From Alistipes sp. (GTDB lineage: Bacteria > Bacteroidota > Bacteroidia > Bacteroidales > Rikenellaceae): a stretch of 57,360 nt of DNA. Made by a program: the position numbers and the translations under genes. The notes beneath the pieces are model-generated. The model had not been told where the DNA came from. It saw only the letters and a program-made list of their open reading frames with translations, and made no database searches. Shown in pieces: positions 1-8,331 of this stretch. Each line of letters starts with the position of its first letter. Position 1 is the first letter of the stretch. Location: assembly GCA_017624955.1 (NCBI GenBank), contig JAGAMA010000022.1, forward strand, positions 1 to 57,360, in the 5' to 3' direction.

Positions 1-108
1 ATTTCGTTGACTGACAAAACACGCTTAAAAGACCTCTTCGACAAAACTAAATTTCAATATGACAAAGAACCTACCGACCCTAATGGGCAAAATTTATTTA
101 ATGTTTAA
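1..108 (+). CDS. C-terminal end of an unidentified protein (partial)
   Basis: Frame 1 is open from the first base to a TAA at 106-108, giving 35 residues ending in QNLFNV. The stretch is AT-rich and lysine/aspartate-rich, unlike the GC-richer genes from 466 onward, so it may belong to an accessory or transferred gene whose body lies outside the window. No family is recognisable from this tail. That it is coding rests only on the open frame and on a terminator about 165 bp downstream. Confidence 0.45.
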   Translation: MSLTDKTRLKDLFDKTKFQYDKEPTDPNGQNLFNV

Positions 109-190
109 CCAGTCCCAAATTTTTATGGGACACTAATGATCATTGATAATAAAATGAGGTGGGGGAGGAAATAGAATAGGGGTAGTAAGG

Positions 191-260
191 GCGATTAAGG
201 TAACTAAAGGAAATTAAAGGCAACTAAAGAGAATCTTTAGCAACCTTTAATAATCCTTAG
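191..260. repeat. Phased 10-bp repeat array with inverted second half
   Basis: Four units resembling TAAAGGNAAC repeat every 10 bp (191-230), then three units of the reverse-complement kind (CTTTAG, CCTTTA, CCTTAG) follow at the same period (231-260). The halves form an imperfect hairpin with about 21 of 28 pairs. The same 10-mer family recurs at 26871-26930, 34211-34270 and 52691-52734. Confidence 0.65.
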
Positions 261-271
261 TCTGCTTTTGT

Positions 272-304
272 TGTGGGTTACAAAGATGTAACCCACATTT
301 TTTT
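272..304 (+). terminator. Rho-independent terminator
   Basis: Perfect 10-bp stem TGTGGGTTAC/GTAACCCACA with a 6-nt loop, followed by seven T. It probably ends transcription arriving from the partial gene at the left edge and insulates mrp. Confidence 0.8.
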
Positions 305-327
305 GCGTTTTCCCATTATCCGCGATA

Positions 328-349
328 TATCAATGAATTATCATTGATA
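328..349. promoter_or_regulatory. Perfect palindrome upstream of mrp
   Basis: TATCAATGA and TCATTGATA are 9-bp arms around ATTA. The site is about 90 bp upstream of the mrp -7 element and overlaps the second 15-bp direct repeat. It could be an operator for a dimeric regulator. Function is inferred from symmetry only. Confidence 0.35.
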
Positions 350-436
350 ATAAATCGGGGGAAAAGGAAAGGGTGAAAAAATTTTAATCTACCTCCTTAT
401 CCCTCTTCACGATACCTTATATATAATAAATTTGCT

Positions 437-444
437 TATATTTG
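437..444 (+). promoter_or_regulatory. Promoter -7 element for mrp
   Basis: TATATTTG matches the Bacteroidetes -7 consensus TAnnTTTG and lies 21 bp before the mrp start codon, leaving a short leader. Confidence 0.55.
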
Positions 445-465
445 TAGGCTGAAAATTGTGTACTT

Positions 466-1518
466 ATGAAAGAGCAGATTTTAGGATTACTCCGCTCGGT
501 GGTTCATCCCGAGATAGGACAAGATATAGTAACAAGCGGCCTGGTGGAGCAGGTGGCTGCTTCCGAGGCGGCCATTACCGTGTCGGTGCGCTTTCCGAAG
601 AGCCGCGACCCCTTTGCCGTGAAGATTAAGAATCAGGCCGAGGCTATTCTCAAAGAGCATTTCCCGGAGGCAAAGGTGCTGGTGATGATCAAGGAGGGCG
701 GCCAGAAGAAGCTGCCCGATTTGAAGGAGAAGACGACCACGGGCGATATTACGAAGGTGATTGCCGTGGCTTCGGGCAAGGGCGGTGTCGGAAAATCGAC
801 CGTGGCGGCCAACTTAGCCGTGGCGCTGAAGAATATGGGTTTCCGCGTCGGTCTGCTCGATGCCGATATTTACGGTCCGTCGCAGCCCAAGATGTTCGGC
901 GTGGAGGATTACATCCCCGATGCCGAAGAGGTGGATGGCATGGATCAGATCGTGCCGGCCGTGGCCGAGGAGATTGAGATCATGTCGATCGGCTTCTTTA
1001 TCCGTCCGACCGATGCCCTGCTGTGGCGCGGTGCGATGGCTGTCAATGCGCTCAAGCAGATGATTCATCAGACCAAGTGGGGCCCGCTCGATTTCCTCGT
1101 TTGCGACCTTCCTCCCGGCACGGGCGATATTCACCTCTCGATTATCGGCGAGATGAAGATCAGCGCCGCCGTGATTGTATCTACCCCCCAGCAGGTGGCC
1201 GTAGCGGATGTGGTGCGTGGTGTGGAGATGTTCCGCAACGAGCAGGTTCATATTCCCGTGGCGGGCGTGATTGAGAACATGGCCTACTTTACCCCCGAGG
1301 AGCTGCCCGATAACAAATACTACATCTTCGGCAAGGGGGGTGCCCGCAAGGTGGCCGAGGAGTACGATGTTCCCTTCCTGGGTGAGATTCCGATCGTACA
1401 ATCGATCATGGAGGGTGGCGATACGGGTCGTCCGGGCTCTACGTTCGACGAACGGGTCGAGGAGGTGTATCGTGAAATTGCCGATAAGATTGTTGGCAAC
1501 GTGATGAAAAACGGTTGA
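466..1518 (+). CDS. mrp: Mrp/NBP35-family iron-sulfur cluster carrier ATPase
   Basis: Cytosolic P-loop protein (350 aa) thought to carry Fe-S clusters to apoproteins. Residues 1-90 form a MIP18/DUF59-type domain. The ATPase has a deviant Walker A (GKGGVGKS, residues 104-111), the LDADIYGPSQPKMFG segment and the CDLPPGTGD motif. The C-terminal CxxC that bridges a cluster in many Mrp/ApbC proteins is absent: the matching region reads NMAYFTPEELPDNKYY. As far as I recall, Bacteroidetes homologues share this, so a lineage feature is likelier than damage. It is transcribed alone from the TATATTTG promoter. A two-copy 11-bp repeat straddles its TGA stop. Confidence 0.93.
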   Translation: MKEQILGLLRSVVHPEIGQDIVTSGLVEQVAASEAAITVSVRFPKSRDPFAVKIKNQAEAILKEHFPEAKVLVMIKEGGQKKLPDLKEKTTTGDITKVIAVASGKGGVGKSTVAANLAVALKNMGFRVGLLDADIYGPSQPKMFGVEDYIPDAEEVDGMDQIVPAVAEEIEIMSIGFFIRPTDALLWRGAMAVNALKQMIHQTKWGPLDFLVCDLPPGTGDIHLSIIGEMKISAAVIVSTPQQVAVADVVRGVEMFRNEQVHIPVAGVIENMAYFTPEELPDNKYYIFGKGGARKVAEEYDVPFLGEIPIVQSIMEGGDTGRPGSTFDERVEEVYREIADKIVGNVMKNG

Positions 1519-1536
1519 TAAGCGGTTGATAAACGG
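1510..1536 (+). repeat. 11-bp tandem repeat across the mrp stop codon
   Basis: Two near-identical 11-bp units (AACGGTTGATA, AGCGGTTGATA) and a partial third overlap the last two codons and the TGA of mrp. This is one of several short-period arrays placed on stop codons in this window. Confidence 0.6.
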
Positions 1537-1897
1537 AGAAGATCTTTTAACAGATTTTGCTTGCTTTTTTCATTCGAAGTCGGCTTAATCGAACGAGGAG
1601 AATTTTCCAAATTTATTTTCTAAATTTTATTCATTGTTTATTCGTGCCGTTTAACACAAGGGATGTTTATAAGAAAAGGTTGTTGAGTTGTTGAAAAGAG
1701 TTCTTTACAGTTGTTTATTATTTCGCTTTCGAGTTGATTTTTAATCTCTTATAAAGAATTTTAATCAACAAAGAAAATAAAAAAAGAGGATAACTAAATT
1801 CGAAAAAAGTTCTCAACACCATCAACAGGCTTTATTTTAATTCCTTTTTATTTCTTATTTAAAATTGAATTAAAAAACTATAAAAAATAAAAAGCAA
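1537..1897. other. AT-rich intergenic region between mrp and nadA
   Basis: About 360 bp of strongly AT-rich DNA with no supported gene. It has many TTGTTGA/TCAACA words but no consensus DnaA box (TTATCCACA), no clear terminator for mrp and no clean TAnnTTTG element. It presumably holds the nadA promoter. Confidence 0.6.
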
Positions 1898-2827
1898 ATG
1901 GTTGAAAACCTCCTCTCGAAAATTGCTGACCTGAAAAAGGAGAAGAGAGCCGTGATCCTGGCCCACTACTACTGCAACCCCGAGGTGCAGGCCGTGGCAG
2001 ATTTCTTGGGTGACTCGTTAGCTTTGTCGGTCAAGGCGCAGTCGGTGGATGCCGATGTGATTCTGTTTGCGGGCGTGAACTTCATGGCCGAGACGGCCAA
2101 GGTGTTGTGTCCCGACAAGAGGGTGCTCATTCCGCGACCCGATGCGGGTTGTTCGCTGGCCGAGTCGTGCGATGCCAAGGATTTTGCCGAGTTTAAGAAA
2201 CGCTATCCCGGTCATAAGGTAGTCTCGTATGTCAATACGACCGTTGGTGTGAAGGCATTGACCGACATCTGCTGCACCTCGTCGAATGCCTTGCAGGTGG
2301 TAAATTCGATCCCCGAAGATCAGCCGATCATCTTTGCGCCGGATCGCAACCTGGGTTCCTACATTCAAAAGCTCACGGGGCGCGATAATATCGTGCTTTG
2401 GGATGGTGCCTGCCTGGTGCATGAGGAGTTCTCGTTGGAGGGGTTGAAGGCTTTGAAGGAGGCGCATCCTGCCGCCAAGGTGGTTGTGCATCCCGAGTGT
2501 AAGGCGGCGCTGGTTGAGGAGGCCGATTTTGTGGGCTCTACGGCCGCTATTTTGACCTATTGCGACCAGAGTGAGGCCGAGGAGTTCATCGTGGTCACCG
2601 AGGCCGGCATTTTGGCGGAAATGGAGAAACGCATGCCCCAGAAAAAGTTTATCCCGGCACCGACCGCGGATGCCGCATGTCGTTGCAACGAGTGCAAGGA
2701 GATGAAGAAGGTGACGCTCGAAAACATCATCTCGACGCTCGAAAATCTCTCGCCCGAGGTCCTCATTGACGAGCCGACTCGCAAAGCTGCCGAGAGAGCT
2801 ATACTTAATATGGTTGAAATTAAATAA
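1898..2827 (+). CDS. nadA: Quinolinate synthase A
   Basis: [4Fe-4S] enzyme of de novo NAD synthesis that condenses iminoaspartate with dihydroxyacetone phosphate to quinolinate. At 309 aa it has the normal length of the compact NadA form. Visible family segments are the N-terminal LAHYYCNPEVQ, PDAGCSLAESC, DICCTSSNA, the HPEC segment near residue 190, and AACRCNECK near residue 265. Conserved cysteines in these segments would supply the cluster ligands. nadB and nadC are not in the window. The start follows a very AT-rich leader, usual for strongly expressed Bacteroidetes genes. A 9-bp repeat array runs across the stop codon. Confidence 0.96.
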   Translation: MVENLLSKIADLKKEKRAVILAHYYCNPEVQAVADFLGDSLALSVKAQSVDADVILFAGVNFMAETAKVLCPDKRVLIPRPDAGCSLAESCDAKDFAEFKKRYPGHKVVSYVNTTVGVKALTDICCTSSNALQVVNSIPEDQPIIFAPDRNLGSYIQKLTGRDNIVLWDGACLVHEEFSLEGLKALKEAHPAAKVVVHPECKAALVEEADFVGSTAAILTYCDQSEAEEFIVVTEAGILAEMEKRMPQKKFIPAPTADAACRCNECKEMKKVTLENIISTLENLSPEVLIDEPTRKAAERAILNMVEIK

Positions 2828-2940
2828 GGAGATTAAAGAAATTAAAGATATTAAGGAAATTAAAGAAAAACAAAAATAAAAAACAAAAGAAAAACAAATC
2901 TTTAATATCATTAAACTCCTTAAAATCATTAAGTTCATTA
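2816..2940 (+). repeat. 9-bp phased repeat arrays after nadA
   Basis: Units close to GAAATTAAA repeat every 9 bp from 2816 across the nadA TAA to about 2866. After an A-rich spacer a second block of about five 9-bp units of opposite polarity (TCATTAAAC-like) fills 2886-2940. The blocks could pair as a long AT-rich hairpin. The second block ends just before the start of the S46 peptidase gene. Confidence 0.65.
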
Positions 2941-2956
2941 TAAAAAAAACAACAAT

Positions 2957-5083
2957 ATGAAGAGACTTATTTTATCGCTTTGTGCCGCCTTTGTAGCCCT
3001 GACGGCTACGGCCGATGAGGGTATGTGGCTGCTGCCCTACCTGAAGAAGATGAACCAGAAGGATATGCGCGAGAAAGGCTTCAAGCTCTCGGCCGAGGAT
3101 GTCTATTCGATGAACAAATCCTCGCTCAAGGATGCCATCATTATCTTTGGTGGCGGTTGTACGGGTGAGATCGTTTCGTCGGAGGGTCTTATCTTCACGA
3201 ACCACCACTGCGGCTTTGGTTCGATTCAGTCGCTCTCGTCGGTTGAGCATGACTACCTCAAGGATGGCTTCTGGGCGCGCAACCACCAGGAGGAGCTGCC
3301 CGCTCCGGGTCTGAAGGTGCGTTTCATCCGCCACATCCTCGATGTAACGCCCGAGATCGTGGGTAATGTACCCTCGATTGCTTCGGAGGAGGAGTATCAG
3401 CGCATCACGGGCGAGAATAAGAAGGCCCTGATCGAGGAGCTGCAGAAGAAGTACGAGGGTATGGATGTGATTATCCCCGCCTTCTTCGGTAACAACCAGT
3501 TCTTCGCCTTTATGATGGAGACTTACTCGGATGTTCGTTTGGTAGGTACGCCGCCGCAGTCGATCGGTAAGTTTGGTGGCGAGACCGACAACTGGATGTG
3601 GCCGCGCCATACGGGCGACTTCTCGATTTTCCGTGTCTATGCCGACGAGAACAACCGCCCGGCCGAGTATTCGCCCAACAACACCCCCTATCGTGCCGAG
3701 AAGTACCTCAAAGTAAACATCGAGGGTGTCAAGGAGGGAGATTTTGCGATGGTGATGGGCTTCCCCGGTTCTACGACGCGCTACATGACCTCGTACGAGA
3801 TCGACTACATGCTCTCGACCGACAACCCGCAGCGTATCTCGGTGCGTGGTGCACGTCAGGAGATCCTGGCCGAGGATATGGCAGCGAGCGACAAGGTACG
3901 CATTCAGTACGCTTCGAAATATGCTTCGTCGTCGAACTATTGGAAGAATTCGATCGGTATGTCGCAGGCCGTAACGAAGCTCAACGTGAAGGGCAAGAAG
4001 GAGGCTCAGGAGCAGTCGTTCCAGGCGTGGGCTGATCAGAATACGCTGCCCGAGGAGGGCTACATCGATGCCCTGCCGAAGATTAAGGATTATGTCGAGA
4101 AGTCGGCACCTGCCCGCAAGGATCTGCAGTATATCCAGGAGTCGATGATGCGTGCCATCGAGCTCTTGTCACTCGGTAGCGTATTGACCGATGGTCAGGG
4201 CGTGAAGAAGGAGGTAGATGCCACGAAGCTGATGGCCTATGCCAACCGCATCTACAAGGATTACAACGAGCCGACGGATCGCCGCGTAGCAAAGAAGATG
4301 CTTCAGATGGCGCGTAAAAACATGACTACGCTCCCTTCGTTCTATGCCGAGATTATCGACAAGGAGTTTGGTGGCGATATCAACAAATATGTCGATTATC
4401 TGTATGACAATACGGCCGTTGCATCGCCCGAGAAGTTGGAGGCACTGCTCAAGGATTACTCGGTGGAGAAGGCCGAGCAGGATCCCGTTGTTCCCTTCTT
4501 TAAGTCCGTCATGGAGCTGGCCGGTAAGCTACGCAAGGAGGCATCGGCACACACGCTGCTCTACGCCGAGGGTCACCGCAAATACATTGCCGGTCTGATG
4601 AAGCAGCAGCCCGACAAGGCGTGGGCTTCGGATGCCAACTTCACGATTCGTTGCACCTATGGAAATGTACTTCCCTACACCCCCGCCGATGGTATTCGTT
4701 ACAACTACTACACGACGTTGAAGGGTGTGATGGAGAAGGAGGATCCGAAGAATCCGATTGAGTTTACGGTACCCGAAAAGCTCAAGGATCTCTACCGCGC
4801 TGCCGACTATGGTCGCTATGCCAACAAGAAGGGTGAGCTGGTAACCTGCTTCCTGGCGAACCTCGATATTACGGGTGGTAACTCGGGTTCGCCTGTACTG
4901 AATAAGCGTGGCGAGCTGATCGGTTTGGCCTTCGATGGCAACTGGGAGGCGATGTCGGGTGATGTAGCCTTCGAGCCGGAGTTGCAGCGTATGATTGCCG
5001 TGGATGTACGCTATGTACTCTTCATCATCGACAAGTTTGCCGGTCAGCAGTGGCTGATCGACGAGATGGATATTGTAGAATAA
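2957..5083 (+). CDS. S46-family dipeptidyl-peptidase, DPP7-like
   Basis: Secreted serine exopeptidase (708 aa) that releases dipeptides in the periplasm. A signal peptide covers about residues 1-19. Catalytic triad: His in NHHCG (82-86), Asp221 in HTGDF, and Ser643 in GGNSGSP. The residue 18 after the serine, in FDGNW, is glycine. In Porphyromonas enzymes glycine here marks DPP7 (hydrophobic P1) and arginine marks DPP11 (acidic P1), so DPP7-like specificity is inferred. It sits alone between nadA and metG, and the metG promoter starts right after it. Length fits the family. Confidence 0.92.
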   Translation: MKRLILSLCAAFVALTATADEGMWLLPYLKKMNQKDMREKGFKLSAEDVYSMNKSSLKDAIIIFGGGCTGEIVSSEGLIFTNHHCGFGSIQSLSSVEHDYLKDGFWARNHQEELPAPGLKVRFIRHILDVTPEIVGNVPSIASEEEYQRITGENKKALIEELQKKYEGMDVIIPAFFGNNQFFAFMMETYSDVRLVGTPPQSIGKFGGETDNWMWPRHTGDFSIFRVYADENNRPAEYSPNNTPYRAEKYLKVNIEGVKEGDFAMVMGFPGSTTRYMTSYEIDYMLSTDNPQRISVRGARQEILAEDMAASDKVRIQYASKYASSSNYWKNSIGMSQAVTKLNVKGKKEAQEQSFQAWADQNTLPEEGYIDALPKIKDYVEKSAPARKDLQYIQESMMRAIELLSLGSVLTDGQGVKKEVDATKLMAYANRIYKDYNEPTDRRVAKKMLQMARKNMTTLPSFYAEIIDKEFGGDINKYVDYLYDNTAVASPEKLEALLKDYSVEKAEQDPVVPFFKSVMELAGKLRKEASAHTLLYAEGHRKYIAGLMKQQPDKAWASDANFTIRCTYGNVLPYTPADGIRYNYYTTLKGVMEKEDPKNPIEFTVPEKLKDLYRAADYGRYANKKGELVTCFLANLDITGGNSGSPVLNKRGELIGLAFDGNWEAMSGDVAFEPELQRMIAVDVRYVLFIIDKFAGQQWLIDEMDIVE

Positions 5084-5107
5084 TTTTTTAATCTACGATT
5101 AAAACAC

Positions 5108-5115
5108 TACTTTTG
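5108..5115 (+). promoter_or_regulatory. Promoter -7 element for metG-ilvE
   Basis: TACTTTTG matches TAnnTTTG and lies 29 bp before the metG start codon, immediately after the S46 peptidase gene. Confidence 0.6.
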
Positions 5116-5144
5116 CACCATTCAAATTCAAAACAGCTTAAAAC

Positions 5145-7187
5145 ATGGCAAAAGCATTCAAAAGATACCTCGTTACCTCGGCGCTGCCCTATGCCAATGG
5201 TCCGGTGCATATCGGCCACCTGGCGGGTGTTTATGTGCCGTCGGATATCTATACGCGCTACCTGCGTCTCAAGGGTGCCGATGTGATTTCGATCTGCGGC
5301 TCGGATGAGCACGGTGTGCCCATCACGATCAAGGCCCGCAAGGAGGGCGTTACGCCCCAGGATATCGTCGATCGTTACCACAACCTTATCAAGCGTTCGT
5401 TTGAGGGGCTGGGTATCTCGTTCGATATCTATTCGCGTACCACCTCGCCCACGCACAACAAGACCGCTTCGGATTTCTTCCGCAAGCTCTACGATGAGGG
5501 TAAGTTCATCGAGCAGAGCTCGGAGCAGTACTACGACGAGGAGGCCAAGACCTTCCTCGCAGACCGTTATATTGTAGGTACCTGCCCGAAGTGTGGCAAC
5601 GAGCGTGCCTATGGCGACCAGTGCGAGAAGTGTGGTTCGACCCTCTCGCCCGATGAGCTGATCGATCCGCACAGCGCCGTATCGGGTTCGAAGCCCGTAA
5701 AGCGTGAGACGAAGCACTGGTATCTGCCCCTGAACGACTATGAGCAGATGCTGCGCGAGTGGATTCTGGAGGGTCACAAGGAGTGGAAATCGAATGTCTA
5801 TGGCCAGTGCAAGAGCTGGTTGGATGGCGGCCTGCAGCCGCGTGCCGTGAGCCGTGACCTGGATTGGGGTATCCCCGTGCCGGTAGAGGGTGCCGAGGGT
5901 AAGGTGCTCTATGTGTGGTTCGATGCACCAATTGGCTATATCTCTGCAACTAAGGATCTTACGAACGAGTGGGAGAAGTATTGGAAGGATGAGGAGACGA
6001 AGCTCGTACACTTCATCGGTAAGGACAACATCGTCTTCCACTGCATCGTCTTCCCCTCGATGCTCAAGGCACATGGCGACTATATCCTGCCCGAAAATGT
6101 ACCCTCGAACGAGTTCCTGAACCTTGAGGGCGACAAGATCTCGACCTCGCGCAACTGGGCTATCTGGCTGCACGAGTACCTGGAGGAGTTCCCCGGTAAG
6201 GAGGATGTGCTGCGCTATGTACTTTGCGCCAACGCCCCCGAGACGAAGGATAACGACTTTACCTGGAAGGATTTCCAGGCGCGTAACAACTCGGAGCTGG
6301 TGGCTATCCTGGGTAACTTCGTAAACCGTGCCCTGGTGCTGACGCAGAAGTATTATAATGGTGTTGTTCCGGCCTGCGGTGAGCTGACCGACTACGACAA
6401 GGAGACCATTGCCGAGCTGCAGCAGATCAAGGCCCAGCTGGAGCGCAATATCGAGAATTACCACTTCCGCGAGGCGCTGAAGGATGCCATGAACTTTGCC
6501 CGCATCGGTAACAAGTACCTGGCCGATACCGAACCGTGGAAGGTGGTTAAGAGTGACCCGGAGCGCGTGAAGACGATCCTGAACATCGCCCTGCAGATTA
6601 CGGCCAATACGGCGATTGCCATTGAGCCTTTCATGCCCTTCACGGCTGCCAAGATGATCTCGATGCTTAACGTCGAGAAGTATTCGTGGGAGCAGATGGG
6701 TCAGATGGATCTCGTGACGGCCGGTCATACGATCGGTAAGGCGGAGCTTCTGTTCGAGAAGATCGAGGATGAGACGATCCAGAAGCAGCTCGATAAGCTC
6801 GCCGCCATTAAGGAGGCCAACTTAGCAGCCGAGAAAGCGCAAGAGGTTGAGGATCAGAAAGATAACGTATCGTTCGACGATTTCCAGAAGATGGATATCC
6901 GCGTTTCGACCATCCTGAAGGCCGAGAAGGTAGCCAAGACCAAGAAGCTGTTGAAGTTGTTGGTGGATACGGGTATCGACCAGCGCGAGATCATTTCGGG
7001 TATTGCCGAGCACTTCACCCCCGAGGAGCTAGTAGGCCGGCAGGTATTGGTATTGGTGAACCTGGAGCCGCGTGAGCTGAAGGGTACTTTGTCGCGTGGT
7101 ATGATCCTCATGGCCGAGGATGCTACGGGCAAGCTGCGCCTGTTGCAGCCCAACGAGCCGACCCACAACGGAGCAATTGTAGGATAA
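5145..7187 (+). CDS. metG: Methionyl-tRNA synthetase
   Basis: Class I aminoacyl-tRNA synthetase (680 aa) charging tRNA-Met in the cytosol. HIGH is at residues 22-25, the zinc knuckle CPKCG...CEKCG near 146-165, and the KMSKS-equivalent KISTS at 331-335. The C-terminal part (about 570-680, from [15 protein letters not shown]) is the tRNA-binding EMAPII/Arc1p-like domain that dimerises many bacterial MetRS. It is complete, with its own -7 element. It is followed after 8 nt by ilvE, so the two are co-transcribed. Confidence 0.98.
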   Translation: MAKAFKRYLVTSALPYANGPVHIGHLAGVYVPSDIYTRYLRLKGADVISICGSDEHGVPITIKARKEGVTPQDIVDRYHNLIKRSFEGLGISFDIYSRTTSPTHNKTASDFFRKLYDEGKFIEQSSEQYYDEEAKTFLADRYIVGTCPKCGNERAYGDQCEKCGSTLSPDELIDPHSAVSGSKPVKRETKHWYLPLNDYEQMLREWILEGHKEWKSNVYGQCKSWLDGGLQPRAVSRDLDWGIPVPVEGAEGKVLYVWFDAPIGYISATKDLTNEWEKYWKDEETKLVHFIGKDNIVFHCIVFPSMLKAHGDYILPENVPSNEFLNLEGDKISTSRNWAIWLHEYLEEFPGKEDVLRYVLCANAPETKDNDFTWKDFQARNNSELVAILGNFVNRALVLTQKYYNGVVPACGELTDYDKETIAELQQIKAQLERNIENYHFREALKDAMNFARIGNKYLADTEPWKVVKSDPERVKTILNIALQITANTAIAIEPFMPFTAAKMISMLNVEKYSWEQMGQMDLVTAGHTIGKAELLFEKIEDETIQKQLDKLAAIKEANLAAEKAQEVEDQKDNVSFDDFQKMDIRVSTILKAEKVAKTKKLLKLLVDTGIDQREIISGIAEHFTPEELVGRQVLVLVNLEPRELKGTLSRGMILMAEDATGKLRLLQPNEPTHNGAIVG

Positions 7188-7195
7188 GTTTAGCT

Positions 7196-8221
7196 ATGCA
7201 AACGGAAGAGAGGGAGTGGTCGGAGCTTAGCTTCGACTACTACACGACGGACTATAACATCCGTTACAGCTACCGACCCGATCGCGGCTGGAGCGAGATG
7301 CAACTCTCTGAGGATGAGTTTTTACCCGTTCCTCTGGCTGCTGCATGTCTGCACTATGGATCGTCGCTTTTCGAGGGGCTGAAGGCCTTTCGAGGTGCCG
7401 ATGGTAAGATTCGAATCTTCCGCCTGGAGGATACGGTCGAGCGCCTGCAGTCGTCGGCCCGCAGATTGTGTCTGCCCGTTCCGACCCGCATGATGATTAT
7501 CGAGGCCTGTACGGAGGTGGTGCGTAAGAACCTGCGCCACCTGCCCCCCTATGGCACGGGAGCAGCGATGTACCTGCGACCCGTTGAGATAGGTACTTCG
7601 ACCAGCTTTGGTGTGACCCCTTCGGCCAATGCCCTGTTTGTAGTATTCTGCTCGCCGGTCGGTCCCTACTTTAAGGAGGGTATTCGTCCGATTCAGGTGG
7701 CTGTGGATCGTGAGCAGGATCGTGTTTCGGCCAACGGTACGGGCGATGTGAAGATTGGCGCTAACTATGCAGCCAGCCTCCTACCCTACCAGCATGCCCA
7801 CGAAATGGGTTTCCAGAGCGTGCTTTTCCTCGATCCTAAGGAGCACAAATACCTTGACGAGTGCGTAGCGGCCAATTTCTTTGCCATCCGAGATGGTAAG
7901 TATATCACGCCCAAATCCTCGACGATTCTCCCCTCGATTACCAATAAGAGCCTTAAGCAGCTCGCCTTGGATATGGGGTTGGAGGTTGAGGAGCGCCAAA
8001 TCCCCGTTGATGAGTTGGCCACCTTTGAGGAGTGCGGATGTTGTGGTACGGGCGCTATCATCGCCCCGATCAGCGAGATTTACGACATGCAGACCATGAA
8101 GAGCTATTTCTATGGTCGTGAGGTCGGCCCGGTCAGCTTAGCGCTCTATCATAAGCTCCAGGACATTCAGTATGGTCTGGCCGAGGATATTCACGGCTGG
8201 AATACCATTGTTGAAGAGTAA
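7196..8221 (+). CDS. ilvE: Branched-chain amino-acid aminotransferase
   Basis: PLP-dependent class IV aminotransferase (341 aa) interconverting Leu/Ile/Val and their 2-oxo acids. It belongs to the longer, eukaryote-like BCAT group: GSSLFEGLKAFRG near residues 55-70 and Lys186 in GDVKIGANYAAS as the Schiff-base lysine. The CGCCGT stretch near residue 280 contains the CxxC-like cysteine pair typical of that group. It is the second gene of the metG operon. A 7-bp repeat array runs across its stop codon, then a strong terminator follows. Confidence 0.95.
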   Translation: MQTEEREWSELSFDYYTTDYNIRYSYRPDRGWSEMQLSEDEFLPVPLAAACLHYGSSLFEGLKAFRGADGKIRIFRLEDTVERLQSSARRLCLPVPTRMMIIEACTEVVRKNLRHLPPYGTGAAMYLRPVEIGTSTSFGVTPSANALFVVFCSPVGPYFKEGIRPIQVAVDREQDRVSANGTGDVKIGANYAASLLPYQHAHEMGFQSVLFLDPKEHKYLDECVAANFFAIRDGKYITPKSSTILPSITNKSLKQLALDMGLEVEERQIPVDELATFEECGCCGTGAIIAPISEIYDMQTMKSYFYGREVGPVSLALYHKLQDIQYGLAEDIHGWNTIVEE

Positions 8222-8250
8222 AGAGCGAAGAGCGAAGAGGAAAGAAAGAG
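8213..8250 (+). repeat. 7-bp purine repeat array across the ilvE stop codon
   Basis: About five units close to AAGAGCG repeat every 7 bp, starting in the last two codons of ilvE and including TAA. The array runs straight into the terminator stem. The same unit family occurs at the ends of murE, galE and glsB, always purine-rich in the mRNA sense. Confidence 0.75.
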
Positions 8251-8285
8251 AGGATTGTTCCACGGGGAACAATCCTCTTTGTTTT
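8249..8285 (+). terminator. Terminator of metG-ilvE
   Basis: Perfect 13-bp stem (8249-8261 with 8266-8278), loop ACGG, then TTTGTTTT. The stem tip and loop include the 16-mer TGTTCCACGGGGAACA, repeated exactly 47 bp further on. Confidence 0.85.
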
Positions 8286-8295
8286 GGGCCGTTTG

Positions 8296-8320
8296 TTGAA
8301 AATGTTCCACGGGGAACATT
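8296..8320 (-). terminator. Terminator-like hairpin downstream of mnmG
   Basis: AATGTTCC/GGAACATT (8301-8308 with 8313-8320) is followed on the minus strand by TTTTC, so it could end the pheS-mnmG operon. The core 16-mer at 8303-8318 equals that at 8256-8271 and is one base away from a perfect palindrome resembling bacterial parS sites. Confidence 0.55.
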
Positions 8321-8331
8321 CCCTCACTACC

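Larger units (their letters stand above)
139..354. repeat. 15-bp direct repeats ATCATTGATAATAAA, 201 bp apart
   Basis: The 15-mer occurs exactly at 139-153 and at 340-354, followed in both copies by a G-rich run. The copies bracket the phased 10-bp repeat array and the terminator. Either a target duplication or two binding sites could explain them. No recombinase gene is visible. Confidence 0.6.

Noticed and set aside
191-260. CRISPR array
   Set aside because: Repeats are 10 bp with no spacers of 30 bp or so, and no cas genes are present; the same holds for the other phased arrays.
1519-1897. Replication origin
   Set aside because: The region is AT-rich with TTGATAA words, but no consensus DnaA boxes, dnaA or dnaN gene is seen.
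2018-2938. Minus-strand frame with a Leu-Ile-Ser repeat near its start
   Set aside because: The repeat is the 9-bp DNA array after nadA read in frame; the rest is antisense to nadA.
5088-6728. A 546-residue minus-strand open frame antisense to metG
   Set aside because: metG is certain on the plus strand; the shadow frame has no recognisable domain.
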